Origin: Sinorhizobium shofinae
GTDB taxonomy: Bacteria > Pseudomonadota > Alphaproteobacteria > Rhizobiales > Rhizobiaceae
Assembly: GCA_001704765.1 (NCBI GenBank)
Contig: MBFK01000082.1
Coordinates: 1-32,843 of the forward strand
Length of the DNA: 32,843 nucleotides
Direction: 5' to 3'
Shown here in pieces: positions 14,133 to 22,632 of this stretch. Position 1 is the first letter of the stretch. Every line of letters begins with the position of its first letter. A program made the translations under genes and the position numbers. The notes under the pieces are model-generated. The model made no database searches, had not been told where the DNA came from, and saw only the letters and a list, made by a program, of their open reading frames with translations.

Positions 14133-15143
14133 TTAATGTTTGTAGAGGGACGGCTTTTCCGCTCTCGCAAGGGTGACGCGCACGCCCTTCTGAAGGGCTT
14201 CGACGCCCGCTTCCGCAACGCGCGCTGCGCAGTAGCCGTCCCAAGCGTCCGCCGCGATTGGAGGGAATTCCCCGGTTCGGACGAAATTGAGAAAGGCCTT
14301 GTTCTGAAGCCGATAGGCCTCCGCAAATCGCGGCCTCCAATCCGGCGCATAACGCTCGTAGGACATGAGCCGGCCGTTCTGTCGCGTATGGATCGGCGCG
14401 TTGAGAAAGACTGACCCCTTTTCGCCGACGAGCTCACCGCGGACGTCATAGCCGTAGGCGGCGTTGTTGTTGATCTCGATGTTGACCAACTGGCCCTTGT
14501 CGGTCTCCAGGACCATGAAGACCGGCGCTCCCGTCCTGGAAGCACCTATCCCGGCTGGCTGGAAGACGGAGATCGCCTTGTAATCGGCGCTGAGGACGAA
14601 CCGGGCGACATCGAACTCGTGGGGGGCAGAGTTGGTGATAGCCATCCGGCCCGTGAAGTTCGCAGGCGCTTCCACGTTCCGGTGGAAATTGTGCATCATG
14701 ATCGCGGCCCCGAGCGAGCCGTCGTCCAAGGCCGCTTTCATGTCGCGATAGGACGGATCGAAGCGGCGCATGAAGCCCAGTTGGACGAACTGCCGGCCGC
14801 GGGACACTTCCGCCTCGATGACTTCCTGGCACTCCTTCGCGCTTTGCGAGAGTGGCTTCTCGCAAAGCACGGGCTTTCCAGCTTCGATGGCCGCAAGCGC
14901 AAGCGGCGCATGGGTTTCGTCGGGGCTGGCAATCAGAATGGCATCAACGTCATCGCGTCTGATGGTGGCAAGCGGATCGTCCGAGACGTCACCTGCCCCG
15001 TATTCGTCGGCCGCCTTACGCGCACGCTCCTGCGAGGCGTCGCAGACAACCTGCAGCGAGGCTCCCGGAAGATCTTCAGCGACAATGCGGGCGTGGTCGG
15101 CCCCCATGATACCCGCGCCAATGATCGCTATTCTGACAGACAT
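14133..15143 (-). CDS. Gfo/Idh/MocA family oxidoreductase, inositol dehydrogenase-like
   Basis: A 336-residue NAD(P)-dependent dehydrogenase. The N-terminal Rossmann fold has GAGIMGADHA (residues 9-18), and CEKPLSQ (94-100) carries the family EKP lysine. LGFMRRFDPSYRDM follows and is typical of inositol 2-dehydrogenases. The catalytic H and D lie in SAPHEFDVARF. These point to oxidation of a ring hydroxyl on a cyclitol or sugar. The start at 15143 (MSVRIAIIG) is chosen over the open frame to 15221 because the latter overlaps the upstream permease gene. It follows that permease by 10 bp in the operon. IolG-like is a reasonable reading, but other substrates are possible. Confidence 0.88.
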   Translation of the reverse strand: MSVRIAIIGAGIMGADHARIVAEDLPGASLQVVCDASQERARKAADEYGAGDVSDDPLATIRRDDVDAILIASPDETHAPLALAAIEAGKPVLCEKPLSQSAKECQEVIEAEVSRGRQFVQLGFMRRFDPSYRDMKAALDDGSLGAAIMMHNFHRNVEAPANFTGRMAITNSAPHEFDVARFVLSADYKAISVFQPAGIGASRTGAPVFMVLETDKGQLVNIEINNNAAYGYDVRGELVGEKGSVFLNAPIHTRQNGRLMSYERYAPDWRPRFAEAYRLQNKAFLNFVRTGEFPPIAADAWDGYCAARVAEAGVEALQKGVRVTLARAEKPSLYKH

Positions 15144-15153
15144 TTTGAACCCT

Positions 15154-16128
15154 TTACTTGCGAAGCGCCCATTGCCGCAGCGATCGGTCGCCATAGGCGG
15201 CGAGTACCACGATGAGACCAAGGACGAGGATGAACCATTGTGGACGGACGCCCGTAACCACGAGATAGGATTGAATGGAGGACAGGACGAAGGCCCCCAT
15301 CAGCGCACCTGGCAGCGAGATCCTGCCGCCGGCGAGCAGGCAGCCGCCAAGCACGCAGGAGGCAATCGCCTGCAGTTCCATCAGGCGCCCCATCGAGCCG
15401 TCTGCGAAGCCAAGCTTGCCGGCCTCGAGCGTGCCAGCGAAACCCGCCAACGTGCCGCACAGGACAAAAGCGGACAGTTTGATGCGATCAACGCGAACGC
15501 CACGCGAATGCGCGCTTTCGGCAGACCCGCCAACGGCGAGAAGGCGGTTGCCGAAAGGCGTTGCCTTCAACGCCGCCAGGAGAATAACGGTCAAGGTCGT
15601 GAGCCAGTAGAGCGCGGTGTTAAAGCCCAGGAAATCACCGCCGCCGAGGACGAAGTAGGTCCAGCCCTTGCGCGCTGCATAGGGAATAGAGAATGAAAAT
15701 CCCTCGGTCAGAGCGATGGCGATGCCGCGGAAGATCATCAGCGTCCCAAGCGTGATGATGAGGGATGGCGTGCCGGTTCGGGTAACCAGCAAGCCGTTGA
15801 ACAGTCCGATCGCGGCGCCGACCAACACCGCAGCAACTGCGGCGATCGCCGGGTCAACCTGAGCGGCAAGCCAGAGGTAGGCCAGCGCGCCCATGCCGAA
15901 AGTCGAACCGACCGAGATGTCGATCTCGCCCGTCCCGATCACCACAGCGACGCCGAGACTCATCAAACCCAGCGTTGCCGTCACCTGCAGGATGGTACCG
16001 ATATTGTAGAGATTGGCCCACCGACCGTCCGACGTTGAGGCGAAGATGACGATGAGAACGGCGCCGATCAGGAAGATCCCAATTTCCGCGTGGCGTCGAA
16101 TGAGAGGCTTGGCGGAGGAGTTAGCCAT
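15154..16128 (-). CDS. Sugar ABC transporter permease (RbsC-like), second copy
   Basis: A 324-residue inner-membrane permease of the branched-chain/ribose type (BPD_transp_2), with 8-10 hydrophobic segments. The family signature GEIDISVGSTFGMGAL lies near residues 67-82, and the cytoplasmic loop ATPFGNRLLAVGGSAESAHSRGV, which contacts the ATPase, is clear. Its start overlaps the ATPase stop by one base (TGATG), so translation is coupled. Together with the permease at 16922-17878 it probably makes a heterodimeric channel. Confidence 0.92.
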   Translation of the reverse strand: MANSSAKPLIRRHAEIGIFLIGAVLIVIFASTSDGRWANLYNIGTILQVTATLGLMSLGVAVVIGTGEIDISVGSTFGMGALAYLWLAAQVDPAIAAVAAVLVGAAIGLFNGLLVTRTGTPSLIITLGTLMIFRGIAIALTEGFSFSIPYAARKGWTYFVLGGGDFLGFNTALYWLTTLTVILLAALKATPFGNRLLAVGGSAESAHSRGVRVDRIKLSAFVLCGTLAGFAGTLEAGKLGFADGSMGRLMELQAIASCVLGGCLLAGGRISLPGALMGAFVLSSIQSYLVVTGVRPQWFILVLGLIVVLAAYGDRSLRQWALRK

Positions 16129-16904
16129 CAGACCGCCTCCCGCTTTTCCACGACGCGCCCGCCCTGGCGGATAACCTCTTCGAGTTCTTCCGCCGTCATG
16201 GAATCCGTCGTTGCGTCCGCGACCTTTTCGCCATTCTCCATGATCACAATTCGGTCGGCGAGCTTGTGCACCTGGAAGATGTCGTGGGTGATGTAGATGA
16301 CGAGCAGGCCCTGCTCCTTGAGCTGGACGGCGAGCTCGTTGACGTGCTCGCGTTCGCGTACCGACAGATGGTTGGTCGGCTCGTCCATGATGACGACCCT
16401 GTTCTTGAATTCGACCGCGCGACCGATCTTCACAGACTGACGTTCTCCGCCTGACAGGCGTTCCACCTCGTCGTCCGCGGAGACATTTGCACGCAAGCCG
16501 AATTGCCGGATCACGCGTGTAGACTTCTCTCGCATCTTGCCCATATCGAGGAAGGGGATGCCGAGAACACGCTTAACCGGCTCGCGTCCAAGATAGAAAT
16601 TGCGCGCGATCGACAGGTTGTCGCAGAGGCCGACGGACTGCTGGATCGTCTCGATCCCCTGGTCGATCGCAAGCTTCGGGTGAAATTTCTGCACCTTATT
16701 GCCATCGAAAAAGACTTCGCCCGACGTCGGGGCGTAAATGCCGCAAAGGACACGGATCAGCGTCGTCTTGCCGGCGCCGTTGTCGCCGACCAGGCCAATC
16801 ATCTCGCCGGCGTGAAAGTCCACCGAGACGTTCTTGAGGGCGTGGAAAGCGCCGAAGTGGAGATCAAGGTTCTTGACCTGAATGAGGGGGTTGCTGTTCT
16901 CCAT
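16128..16904 (-). CDS. Sugar ABC transporter ATP-binding protein
   Basis: A 258-residue ATPase with one nucleotide-binding domain. Walker A is GDNGAGKTT (residues 40-48), the Q-loop is around TIQQS, the signature is LSGGERQ (150-156), Walker B with the catalytic Glu is VVIMDEPTNHLS (D174, E175) and the switch His is in YITHD. It is about half the length of RbsA/MglA, which have two fused domains, so it likely works as a homodimer. Start 16904 is preceded by GGGAGGAC; the open frame further upstream overlaps the permease antiparallel to sense and is not used. It lies 17 bp after the permease stop. Confidence 0.92.
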   Translation of the reverse strand: MENSNPLIQVKNLDLHFGAFHALKNVSVDFHAGEMIGLVGDNGAGKTTLIRVLCGIYAPTSGEVFFDGNKVQKFHPKLAIDQGIETIQQSVGLCDNLSIARNFYLGREPVKRVLGIPFLDMGKMREKSTRVIRQFGLRANVSADDEVERLSGGERQSVKIGRAVEFKNRVVIMDEPTNHLSVREREHVNELAVQLKEQGLLVIYITHDIFQVHKLADRIVIMENGEKVADATTDSMTAEELEEVIRQGGRVVEKREAV

Positions 16905-16921
16905 TTTGATGTCCTCCCGCG

Positions 16922-17878
16922 TCAAACGCTGTGTCCGAGGAAACGGGCCAGTTTCTGATTGAAGATCACCGCCACGATGAGCACGACACCGACGAAGGTG
17001 ATGTACCAGGACGAGGGCGCGCCAAGAGCGATTAGTTCGTAGCGGAAGCTGACGACGATCAGAGCTCCGAGTACGGCTCCAATGATCGAGCCGCGTCCGC
17101 CAGTCAGCAGGCAGCCGCCGATAACCGCGGCAGAAATGGCCTCGAGCTCCATATTTTCGCCGAGCGTGACATGGGTTTGCGGCTGGTTGCATAGGGTCAG
17201 GATGCCGGCGAATCCGGCGAGCAGCGAGCAAAGGACGAAGGCCCAGATCTTCACTCGGTCGGTGCGAACGCCGCGCGATTCCGCGCTTTCACGGTTTCCC
17301 CCCGTGGCCAGAAGGCGATTTCCGAAGGGTGTGGCCCTGAGGACGATACCAAGAACGGCCGCGACCACGACAAGCCAGAATATGGCCGCTTCGACACCGA
17401 ACAGTTCGCCGCCGAACAGACGGGTCACCGGATGGATGCGTGCATCGGCTGAGAAATTGTGGACCGAGCCACCCGTCCAGACATAGATGATCCCGCGGAC
17501 CGCGAAGAGTCCGCCGAGCGTCACGATCATCGACGGCAAGTGCCCCTTCACCACGGTTAACGCCTGAAGAAGGCCAACGAAGGCAGCCATGACCAGCGCT
17601 ATGACGAGCGAGCCGGGCACGCCGAAACTCGGCTCCAGCGTGATGAAGGCAACGCCAGCCAGCCCGTAAACGGAGCCGACGGACAGGTCGATTTCCTTCG
17701 TCATGATGACAAGGGCCTGGCCCATGGCGACGAAGGACAAGATGGCTGTGAACTGCGTGACGTTGGTGATGGTCTGGGCGGTCCACCAGCCGGAAAAGTC
17801 GATCAGGGAAAACACGACAAGCACGACGACGACGCCGATAATCGCGCCGAAGCCTTGGCTTCGCACAATCTGTTTCAT
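16922..17878 (-). CDS. Sugar ABC transporter permease (RbsC-like), first copy
   Basis: A 318-residue inner-membrane permease. It has multiple hydrophobic segments, the signature KEIDLSVGSVYGLAGV (residues 61-76) and the loop ATPFGNRLLATGGNRESAESRGV. It is clearly related to the second permease of this operon but not a recent copy. The start at 17878 (MKQIVRSQGFG) puts a short basic arm before the first membrane helix; the extension to 17968 would add a cysteine-bearing segment and overlap the stem-loop after the binding protein gene. The ribosome binding site is weak (GAGCAGAG). Confidence 0.9.
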   Translation of the reverse strand: MKQIVRSQGFGAIIGVVVVLVVFSLIDFSGWWTAQTITNVTQFTAILSFVAMGQALVIMTKEIDLSVGSVYGLAGVAFITLEPSFGVPGSLVIALVMAAFVGLLQALTVVKGHLPSMIVTLGGLFAVRGIIYVWTGGSVHNFSADARIHPVTRLFGGELFGVEAAIFWLVVVAAVLGIVLRATPFGNRLLATGGNRESAESRGVRTDRVKIWAFVLCSLLAGFAGILTLCNQPQTHVTLGENMELEAISAAVIGGCLLTGGRGSIIGAVLGALIVVSFRYELIALGAPSSWYITFVGVVLIVAVIFNQKLARFLGHSV

Positions 17879-17930
17879 GACACTCTGCTCGCTGGTTTCA
17901 ATGCGCGATATCAGGCGCACAAAGAAGTAA

Positions 17931-17965
17931 GGGCAGCCGGCGCTCCTCGTCGCAGCCGGCCGCCC
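17931..17965 (-). terminator. Stem-loop after the binding protein gene
   Basis: The arms are GCCGGCCGCCC (17955-17965) and GGGCAGCCGGC (17931-17941), pairing over 11 positions with one G-U in the transcript, around a 13-nt loop. The transcript then runs into a moderately U-rich stretch (TTACTTCTTTG). Placed between binding protein and permease, it likely acts as a partial terminator or mRNA-protecting structure. Confidence 0.6.
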
Positions 17966-17980
17966 CACCGGGAGGAACCC

Positions 17981-19012
17981 TTACCAGGTGTTCTGCTCGT
18001 CGTAGGCCTTGTCGCCAAAGACGCCGCGAACCAGTTCGGCCCACTTGTCGGCGTTGTCCTTGTTGATGATCACGGGACCGGTCAGGATATACGACTGCGG
18101 CGCGTAACCGAACTCCTTGTTCCAGTAGAGCCATTCCATCGGAGCGTAGCCCTGCAGCCAGAAGCCCTGGCTGTTCGTCGCCAGCACATGTCCGGCGCGC
18201 ACGCCCTCGATCGAAACCGGACCCTCGTCAACCGTCAGGACGGTCACGCCCTTGTCGTCGACATCCGGGTCGAGCTTCATCTCATTGGCGACACCCCATG
18301 CCCAGGGTGAAGACCAGCCAGCAACCGTGAAGATGTAGTTGGTATCCGGGTTGGCCTGCAGGAAGGACTGCAAGGTATTGCGTGCCGTCGCCGGTTCGGC
18401 GCCGATGAAGAGTTCATCAACCTTGGCGCCGGCCTTCTCCATTGCGTCCTTCATCCCGGCGCAACGAGCCTTGAGACCCTGGTGGGCGGAGTCATGGCTT
18501 GCGCAGACGACATGGGTCGGTTTCGGAATTTCGCCAGCTTCGGCCTTTTCGAGCGCGTATTCGCCGAGCTTCTTGCCGGTCAGATATTCATCGCCGCCAA
18601 CATAGGTCAGGTAGGGAATGCGCTCGCCCTCGGGCCGGCCGTCCGGAATATTGAAGGCAACGACCGGAATGCCGGCTTCGATGGCCTTGCGCAGCGGCCC
18701 TTCGAAGGCATCGGAACTGACGATCGGGACGGCAATGCCATCGGGTTGCGTCGAGATAGCCTGCTCGAGAAGGCGAACGTGTTCCTGGACCGAATAGTTG
18801 TTGGTGGAGATGTATTCGGTTTTGACGTTCGGATATTTCCTCTCGAACTCCTCCATCGACTTCGTCAGCCAACCCATGTTCGGATCGTTCGATCCGATGT
18901 GAGAGACCATGACGAAGCGATATTGCTTTTCGCCGTCCTGCGCGTTGGCTATGCCGCCGAGTGCGGTGGCGGCCATCAAGGCAGAAAGCAGAACTGAATT
19001 TCGGAATTTCAT
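17981..19012 (-). CDS. Periplasmic sugar-binding protein of ABC transporter
   Basis: A 343-residue Peripla_BP_4-type binding protein. The Sec signal peptide ends at ANA-Q (cleavage after residue 24). The mature part starts with YRFVMVSHIGSNDPNMGWL and continues with ISTQPDGIAVPIVSSDAF, EAGIPVVAFNIPD, and HVVCASHDSAHQGLKARCAG, the ribose/simple-sugar binding pattern. It captures the substrate in the periplasm and hands it to the two-permease channel. First gene of the minus-strand operon, with GGAGGAGG before the ATG. The substrate is unknown; the two enzyme genes at the end of the operon suggest a polyol, cyclitol or unusual sugar. Confidence 0.9.
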   Translation of the reverse strand: MKFRNSVLLSALMAATALGGIANAQDGEKQYRFVMVSHIGSNDPNMGWLTKSMEEFERKYPNVKTEYISTNNYSVQEHVRLLEQAISTQPDGIAVPIVSSDAFEGPLRKAIEAGIPVVAFNIPDGRPEGERIPYLTYVGGDEYLTGKKLGEYALEKAEAGEIPKPTHVVCASHDSAHQGLKARCAGMKDAMEKAGAKVDELFIGAEPATARNTLQSFLQANPDTNYIFTVAGWSSPWAWGVANEMKLDPDVDDKGVTVLTVDEGPVSIEGVRAGHVLATNSQGFWLQGYAPMEWLYWNKEFGYAPQSYILTGPVIINKDNADKWAELVRGVFGDKAYDEQNTW

Positions 19013-19032
19013 GGGGTTCCTCCTCCGTTAAC

Positions 19033-19067
19033 GATGTGATTATCTGGATTGAAATCACATCAGACAA
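19033..19067 (-). promoter_or_regulatory. Promoter and LacI-type operator of the sugar operon
   Basis: On the minus strand TTGTCT (19067-19062) and GATAAT (19044-19039) are 17 bp apart, a good sigma-70 promoter for the binding protein gene. A perfect inverted repeat, GATGTGATT (19033-19041) with AATCACATC (19053-19061), occupies the spacer and the -10. A protein bound there would block RNA polymerase. The divergent LacI protein is the obvious candidate. Confidence 0.65.
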
Positions 19068-19221
19068 GGAAGATGTAGGCCATTTTATGATGCGAAATAC
19101 CTCAGAAGATCGATGTCGCACAACATAGTGGCAAGCGGTTCAAAAATCTGGCGTTGCAAAAAGCAAGGACTTCCGCGATGATGTTTTTACCATCAGTTTT
19201 AGGCGGAAACTGGAGAAAGCT

Positions 19222-20247
19222 GTGGTCGATCACCTGCAAAATCGGACATGGAAAGGCCCCAAGGTCCAGGAAATTGCCCAGCTCGCAGGAGTCGGTCCTG
19301 CGACGGTCGACAGGGTCCTCAACAACCGCAGCGGCGTCCGAGAACGAACGAGAGCCCGCGTCCTGGGGGCGCTCGAAAAGCTGAAGAACGAAAGCGCGGA
19401 CCGCGACATCCCTTTGCATATTCGTCTATTTTGTGACTCCGGCGAGACCTTCAATGCAGCAATGGCGGCCGCTGTAACTGAGGTCAACCGAACCCTTGCC
19501 GGCATCGAGATTGAAGGAGATTACCTAACCACCAGCGAAGTCGAGCCTTCATCGTTTGCGCGCCGGATTGAGCAGGAAGGCAGCGCCGCGGATGGTGTCG
19601 TAGTCATCGCTCGCGAGCATCCGGCGATCAACCGCGCGATACGCAAGCTTCGGTCCATTGAAATTCCCGTCATCTGCCTGACGACCGATCTGCCGAGTTC
19701 CCGTCGCAGCGCCTACATAGGCAATGACCAGTATGCCGCTGGCAGCGTGGCCGCGCTGTTGATCGGCAATGCGCTTCCGAAGGAACGTAGCAATATTCTG
19801 ATCGTCATGAGCGTGGCGTTCCGCTGCCAGCAGGAGCGTGAGATGGGGTTTCGAAGGGTGCTCCGTTCCGATTTTCCATATTTGAAGATCGAGGAACGTG
19901 TGATTTCTGACGACAGGCCGGAGAGCACTTGTGAGCAGTTAACCCGCTATTTCGAGGCACATGGTTATCCGGCCGCGATCTACAATGTCGCCGGCGCCAA
20001 CCGCGGCGTGGCAAAGGCACTGGAGGACGCCGGAAAGGCCCGCGACACGGTCTTCGTCGGCCACGAGTTGACCAACCACTCACGAAACCTGCTGGAATCC
20101 GGCGTCATGGACTATGTCATTTCGCACGACTTCAGCGGCGAGTTGACGGCGGCTGCCAAATGGATCCGTGAGAACGTCGGCGGCGTAACGGTTGAGCCGT
20201 CCTATTCGCAGATCCTGGTGCACACCAGATACAATTGCGGTCTGTGA
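19222..20247 (+). CDS. LacI family transcriptional regulator of the sugar operon
   Basis: A 341-residue regulator. Residues about 13-60 are the LacI helix-turn-helix plus hinge (KVQEIAQLAGVGPATVDRVLNNRSGVRERTRARVLGALEKL). The rest is a periplasmic-binding-protein-like sensor domain (ADGVVVIAREHPAI, EIPVICLTTDLPSSRRSAYIGNDQYAAG, QQEREMGFRRVL, DTVFVGHEL). Translation starts at GTG 19222 behind GGAGAAAG; the nearby ATGs are out of frame. It is divergent from the binding protein gene with a 209-bp gap that holds a promoter-overlapping palindrome. It should repress the operon until the transported compound or a product binds. Confidence 0.92.
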   Translation: MVDHLQNRTWKGPKVQEIAQLAGVGPATVDRVLNNRSGVRERTRARVLGALEKLKNESADRDIPLHIRLFCDSGETFNAAMAAAVTEVNRTLAGIEIEGDYLTTSEVEPSSFARRIEQEGSAADGVVVIAREHPAINRAIRKLRSIEIPVICLTTDLPSSRRSAYIGNDQYAAGSVAALLIGNALPKERSNILIVMSVAFRCQQEREMGFRRVLRSDFPYLKIEERVISDDRPESTCEQLTRYFEAHGYPAAIYNVAGANRGVAKALEDAGKARDTVFVGHELTNHSRNLLESGVMDYVISHDFSGELTAAAKWIRENVGGVTVEPSYSQILVHTRYNCGL

Positions 20248-20281
20248 CGCCGGCGAGCTGCGCTTCGCGCTCGAGCCGGCG
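20248..20281 (+). terminator. Long hairpin directly after the LacI stop codon
   Basis: Nested arms CGCCGGC (20248-20254) with GCCGGCG (20275-20281), GAGC (20255-20258) with GCTC (20269-20272), and GCG with CGC around a 3-nt loop make a stable hairpin. No T run follows. It may end LacI transcription or shield the 3' end. The remaining bases to 20441 hold no recognisable gene. Confidence 0.5.
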
Positions 20282-20441
20282 GCCGTCCAGCTTGCCCTCA
20301 AGGATCCGGATTCCGACCTGCCGGATGAGCTGGACCGGACCGTTGCGGAGTTCGTCGAGAAGGCTGGCGAGTTCGGGAAACTTCGCGAACGGGATTGAAA
20401 GAACAATCCCCTGGCCCCCCAGCAATCGCATGTTGTCGACG

Positions 20442-21257
20442 TCAAACCGGCAAGCCGACCTGTTTGCGCAAGCTCTTGTCGAATGCGGATTCGGGGACGA
20501 AACGGCGCAGCAAGCGAACTTGGCCGGCGAGTTTTCCGGCGGTGTAACGTCTTCTCGGCGCCTTATCCGTTGCCGCTTTGACAACGATCTCTGCCACGAC
20601 CTCGGGAGCGTCGCCTGTTTCGACGCTCTTGCGCATCTGCACTTCCATGTCAGCGCGCACCGCGTCATAGACAGCAAGGGAGCGATCGGGCTTGGTGGTG
20701 TTTTCCTCGAAGGCGGTGCGGGTATAGCCGGGCTCGACCAGCGCCACCCGAATTCCGAATGTCCGCAGTTCGTGATCAAGCGATTCGGAGTAGCCTTCGA
20801 CGGCATGCTTAGTCGATGCATAGAGAGCATTGTAGGGCGACGGGATCAGCCCCAGAATGGAACTGATGTTGATGATCCTGCCATTGCCTTGACCCCGCAT
20901 GGTGGGCAACACCGCGTTGGTGACGCGGAGCACGCCGAAGACATTCACGTCGAAGAGCGCCTCTGCCTGGGCAGTTGAGGACTCCTCTGCGCCGCCGAGC
21001 AGTCCGATGCCGGCATTGTTGACGAGCAGGTCAATACGCCCTGTCTCGGCGAGCACCTGCTCGACCAGTTTCGCCACGGATGCGTCATCGGTCACGTCAC
21101 AGGTCAGCATGGTGACGCCGTCGGATCTTGCGGGCACCGTGCGACGGCTGGTGCCGAAGACGCGAAAGCCTGCGCGCTGAAGGGCTTTGGCGGTAGCGTG
21201 CCCGATGCCGGTCGATGCCCCCGTCACCAGGGCGACACCAAGAGTGGCTTTGTTCAT
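20442..21257 (-). CDS. SDR family oxidoreductase, ketoreductase-like
   Basis: A 271-residue classical short-chain dehydrogenase. It has TGASTGIG (residues 12-19), an arginine pair after strand 2 (GTSRRTV) favouring NADPH, NNAGIG, the catalytic Ser in INISSILG, and YASTK with the catalytic Tyr and Lys, followed by VEPGYTRT. The start at 21257 has GGAAGGAAG upstream; the open frame above it covers the gap to the fabF stop. Last gene of the five-gene minus-strand operon, 76 bp after the ketosynthase. Next to a ketosynthase and a thioesterase it could reduce a 3-ketoacyl group, but C-terminal extensions like this one also occur in SDRs with other substrates. Confidence 0.88.
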   Translation of the reverse strand: MNKATLGVALVTGASTGIGHATAKALQRAGFRVFGTSRRTVPARSDGVTMLTCDVTDDASVAKLVEQVLAETGRIDLLVNNAGIGLLGGAEESSTAQAEALFDVNVFGVLRVTNAVLPTMRGQGNGRIINISSILGLIPSPYNALYASTKHAVEGYSESLDHELRTFGIRVALVEPGYTRTAFEENTTKPDRSLAVYDAVRADMEVQMRKSVETGDAPEVVAEIVVKAATDKAPRRRYTAGKLAGQVRLLRRFVPESAFDKSLRKQVGLPV

Positions 21258-21333
21258 GAGATTTACTTCCTTCCTTTTGCCGGATTTTGTTTCGGGTGGA
21301 TTGGGAAAAACGGGAGCGGTCAGAGGCAAGCCG

Positions 21334-22632
21334 TCAGCCACGGGTCTCTCCGGCGCCGGCCAGCTTGTCCGTCCAACGTCGGAACACCGCGCTCGCATTG
21401 ACTCCTCCGAAGCCGAAGCCATTGGAGATCGCGTAGTCCATCTCCGTTGGCCGAGCCCGGTTCGCAACGAAGTCAGTCCCATCGCCGGCCGGATCTGGAG
21501 CGTTCAAGTTGAGAGTCGGCGGGGCGATCTGATCCCTAAGCGCCAGGATCGTGAAGATAGCTTCAAGCCCGCCGGCAGCTCCGAGCAGGTGTCCGGTCGC
21601 CGACTTCGTTCCGCTGACAGCTATGGCGGAGTCTGTACCGAAGACCCTCTTGATCGCCGCGATTTCTCCGAGGTCGCCGACTGGCGTCGAGGTCGCGTGC
21701 GCATTGAGGTGGCGGATCTCACGCGGCGAAATTCCGGCCTGGGCAATGGCGATCTCCATCGCGCGGCGCGCACCGTCGCCGTCCTCGGGACCGGACGTGA
21801 CGTGGTGAGCGTCCGCTGTCGTGCCGTAGCCGACGAGCTCGGCGAGCGGTTTCGCCCCGCGTGCAAGAGCGTGGCTCAATGCCTCTATGACGAGGATGCC
21901 GGCGCCTTCGCCCATGACGAAGCCGTCACGCAACATGTCGAAGGGACGCGAGGCCTCGGTCGGCCTGTCATTGAAGCCGGTGGAAAGGGAGCGTGCGGCG
22001 GCAAAACCACCGAGGCTGACGGCATTCATGCATGCTTCCGTTCCGCCGCACACAGCAATGTCGGCTTCATTCGCGCGGATAAGACGAGCCGCATCGCCAA
22101 TCGCCTGAATGCCGGCCGCACACGCCGTCACCGGCGCGCCGAGCGGACCTTTGAAGCCGTAGCGGATGGAAATCTGTCCCGCTGCGAGGTTCACCAGGAA
22201 AGATGGCACAGTGAAGGGCGAAAGCCGTCGGACACCGCGCTGATCAACCGTACGCACCGCCTCCGTGATGGCCGGAAAACCGCCGATCCCTGACGCGATG
22301 ATCGTGGCTGTGGGCAGGCGGTCCGTTTCGGAGTTAGGTCGCCAGTTTGCCTGATTGAGTGCCTCTTCCGCCGCTGCCAGCGCGAAGAGAATGAACCGGT
22401 CGACCTTGCGCTGATCCTTTGGGGCAAAGACGGTATTCGGATCGAAGCCCGCCTCGGGGTCTTCTTCCAGCGAGGGCACGGTTCCACCGACCTTCGCCGG
22501 GAGGTCTCCCACCACTTCGTCCGGAAGCCGCCGGATTCCCGAACGGCCCGCTAAGAGCCGAGACCAGGAAGTCGCCACGTTGGCTCCGAGGGGGCTGACT
22601 GCTCCCACGCCTGTGATAACGATCCGTCGCAT
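21334..22632 (-). CDS. Beta-ketoacyl-ACP synthase II-like (FabF family)
   Basis: A 432-residue thiolase-fold condensing enzyme. The catalytic triad is intact: C171 in VTACAAG, H312 in NAHATSTPVGD and H348 in KSATGHLLGAAGG, with K343. The gating loop GFGFGGVNAS is also normal. It should join malonyl-ACP to an acyl chain with loss of CO2. The length is slightly above housekeeping FabF (about 413). No acyl carrier protein, dehydratase or enoyl reductase is nearby, so it must borrow an ACP. AGGAGGATAA directly precedes the ATG, and the MFS stop codon touches it (TAAATG), so translation is coupled. A specialised duplicate and not the housekeeping enzyme, judged by context. Confidence 0.92.
   Translation of the reverse strand: MRRIVITGVGAVSPLGANVATSWSRLLAGRSGIRRLPDEVVGDLPAKVGGTVPSLEEDPEAGFDPNTVFAPKDQRKVDRFILFALAAAEEALNQANWRPNSETDRLPTATIIASGIGGFPAITEAVRTVDQRGVRRLSPFTVPSFLVNLAAGQISIRYGFKGPLGAPVTACAAGIQAIGDAARLIRANEADIAVCGGTEACMNAVSLGGFAAARSLSTGFNDRPTEASRPFDMLRDGFVMGEGAGILVIEALSHALARGAKPLAELVGYGTTADAHHVTSGPEDGDGARRAMEIAIAQAGISPREIRHLNAHATSTPVGDLGEIAAIKRVFGTDSAIAVSGTKSATGHLLGAAGGLEAIFTILALRDQIAPPTLNLNAPDPAGDGTDFVANRARPTEMDYAISNGFGFGGVNASAVFRRWTDKLAGAGETRG

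Noticed and set aside
16128..17231. Longer ATPase with start at 17231
   Set aside because: The extra N-terminus reads across the permease stop region in a wrong frame; GGGAGGAC before 16904 and the family alignment fix the shorter start.
20132..20830. Minus-strand frame crossing the LacI/SDR gap, with a fairly protein-like stretch (LLGGQGIVLSIPFAKFPELA)
   Set aside because: The stretch spans only the 194-bp gap, has no start codon or family match that I recognise, and the frame overlaps both neighbours.
21187..22293. A 368-codon plus-strand frame opposite fabF
   Set aside because: Antisense to an intact ketosynthase; arginine-rich composition typical of reverse-frame shadows in high-GC DNA.
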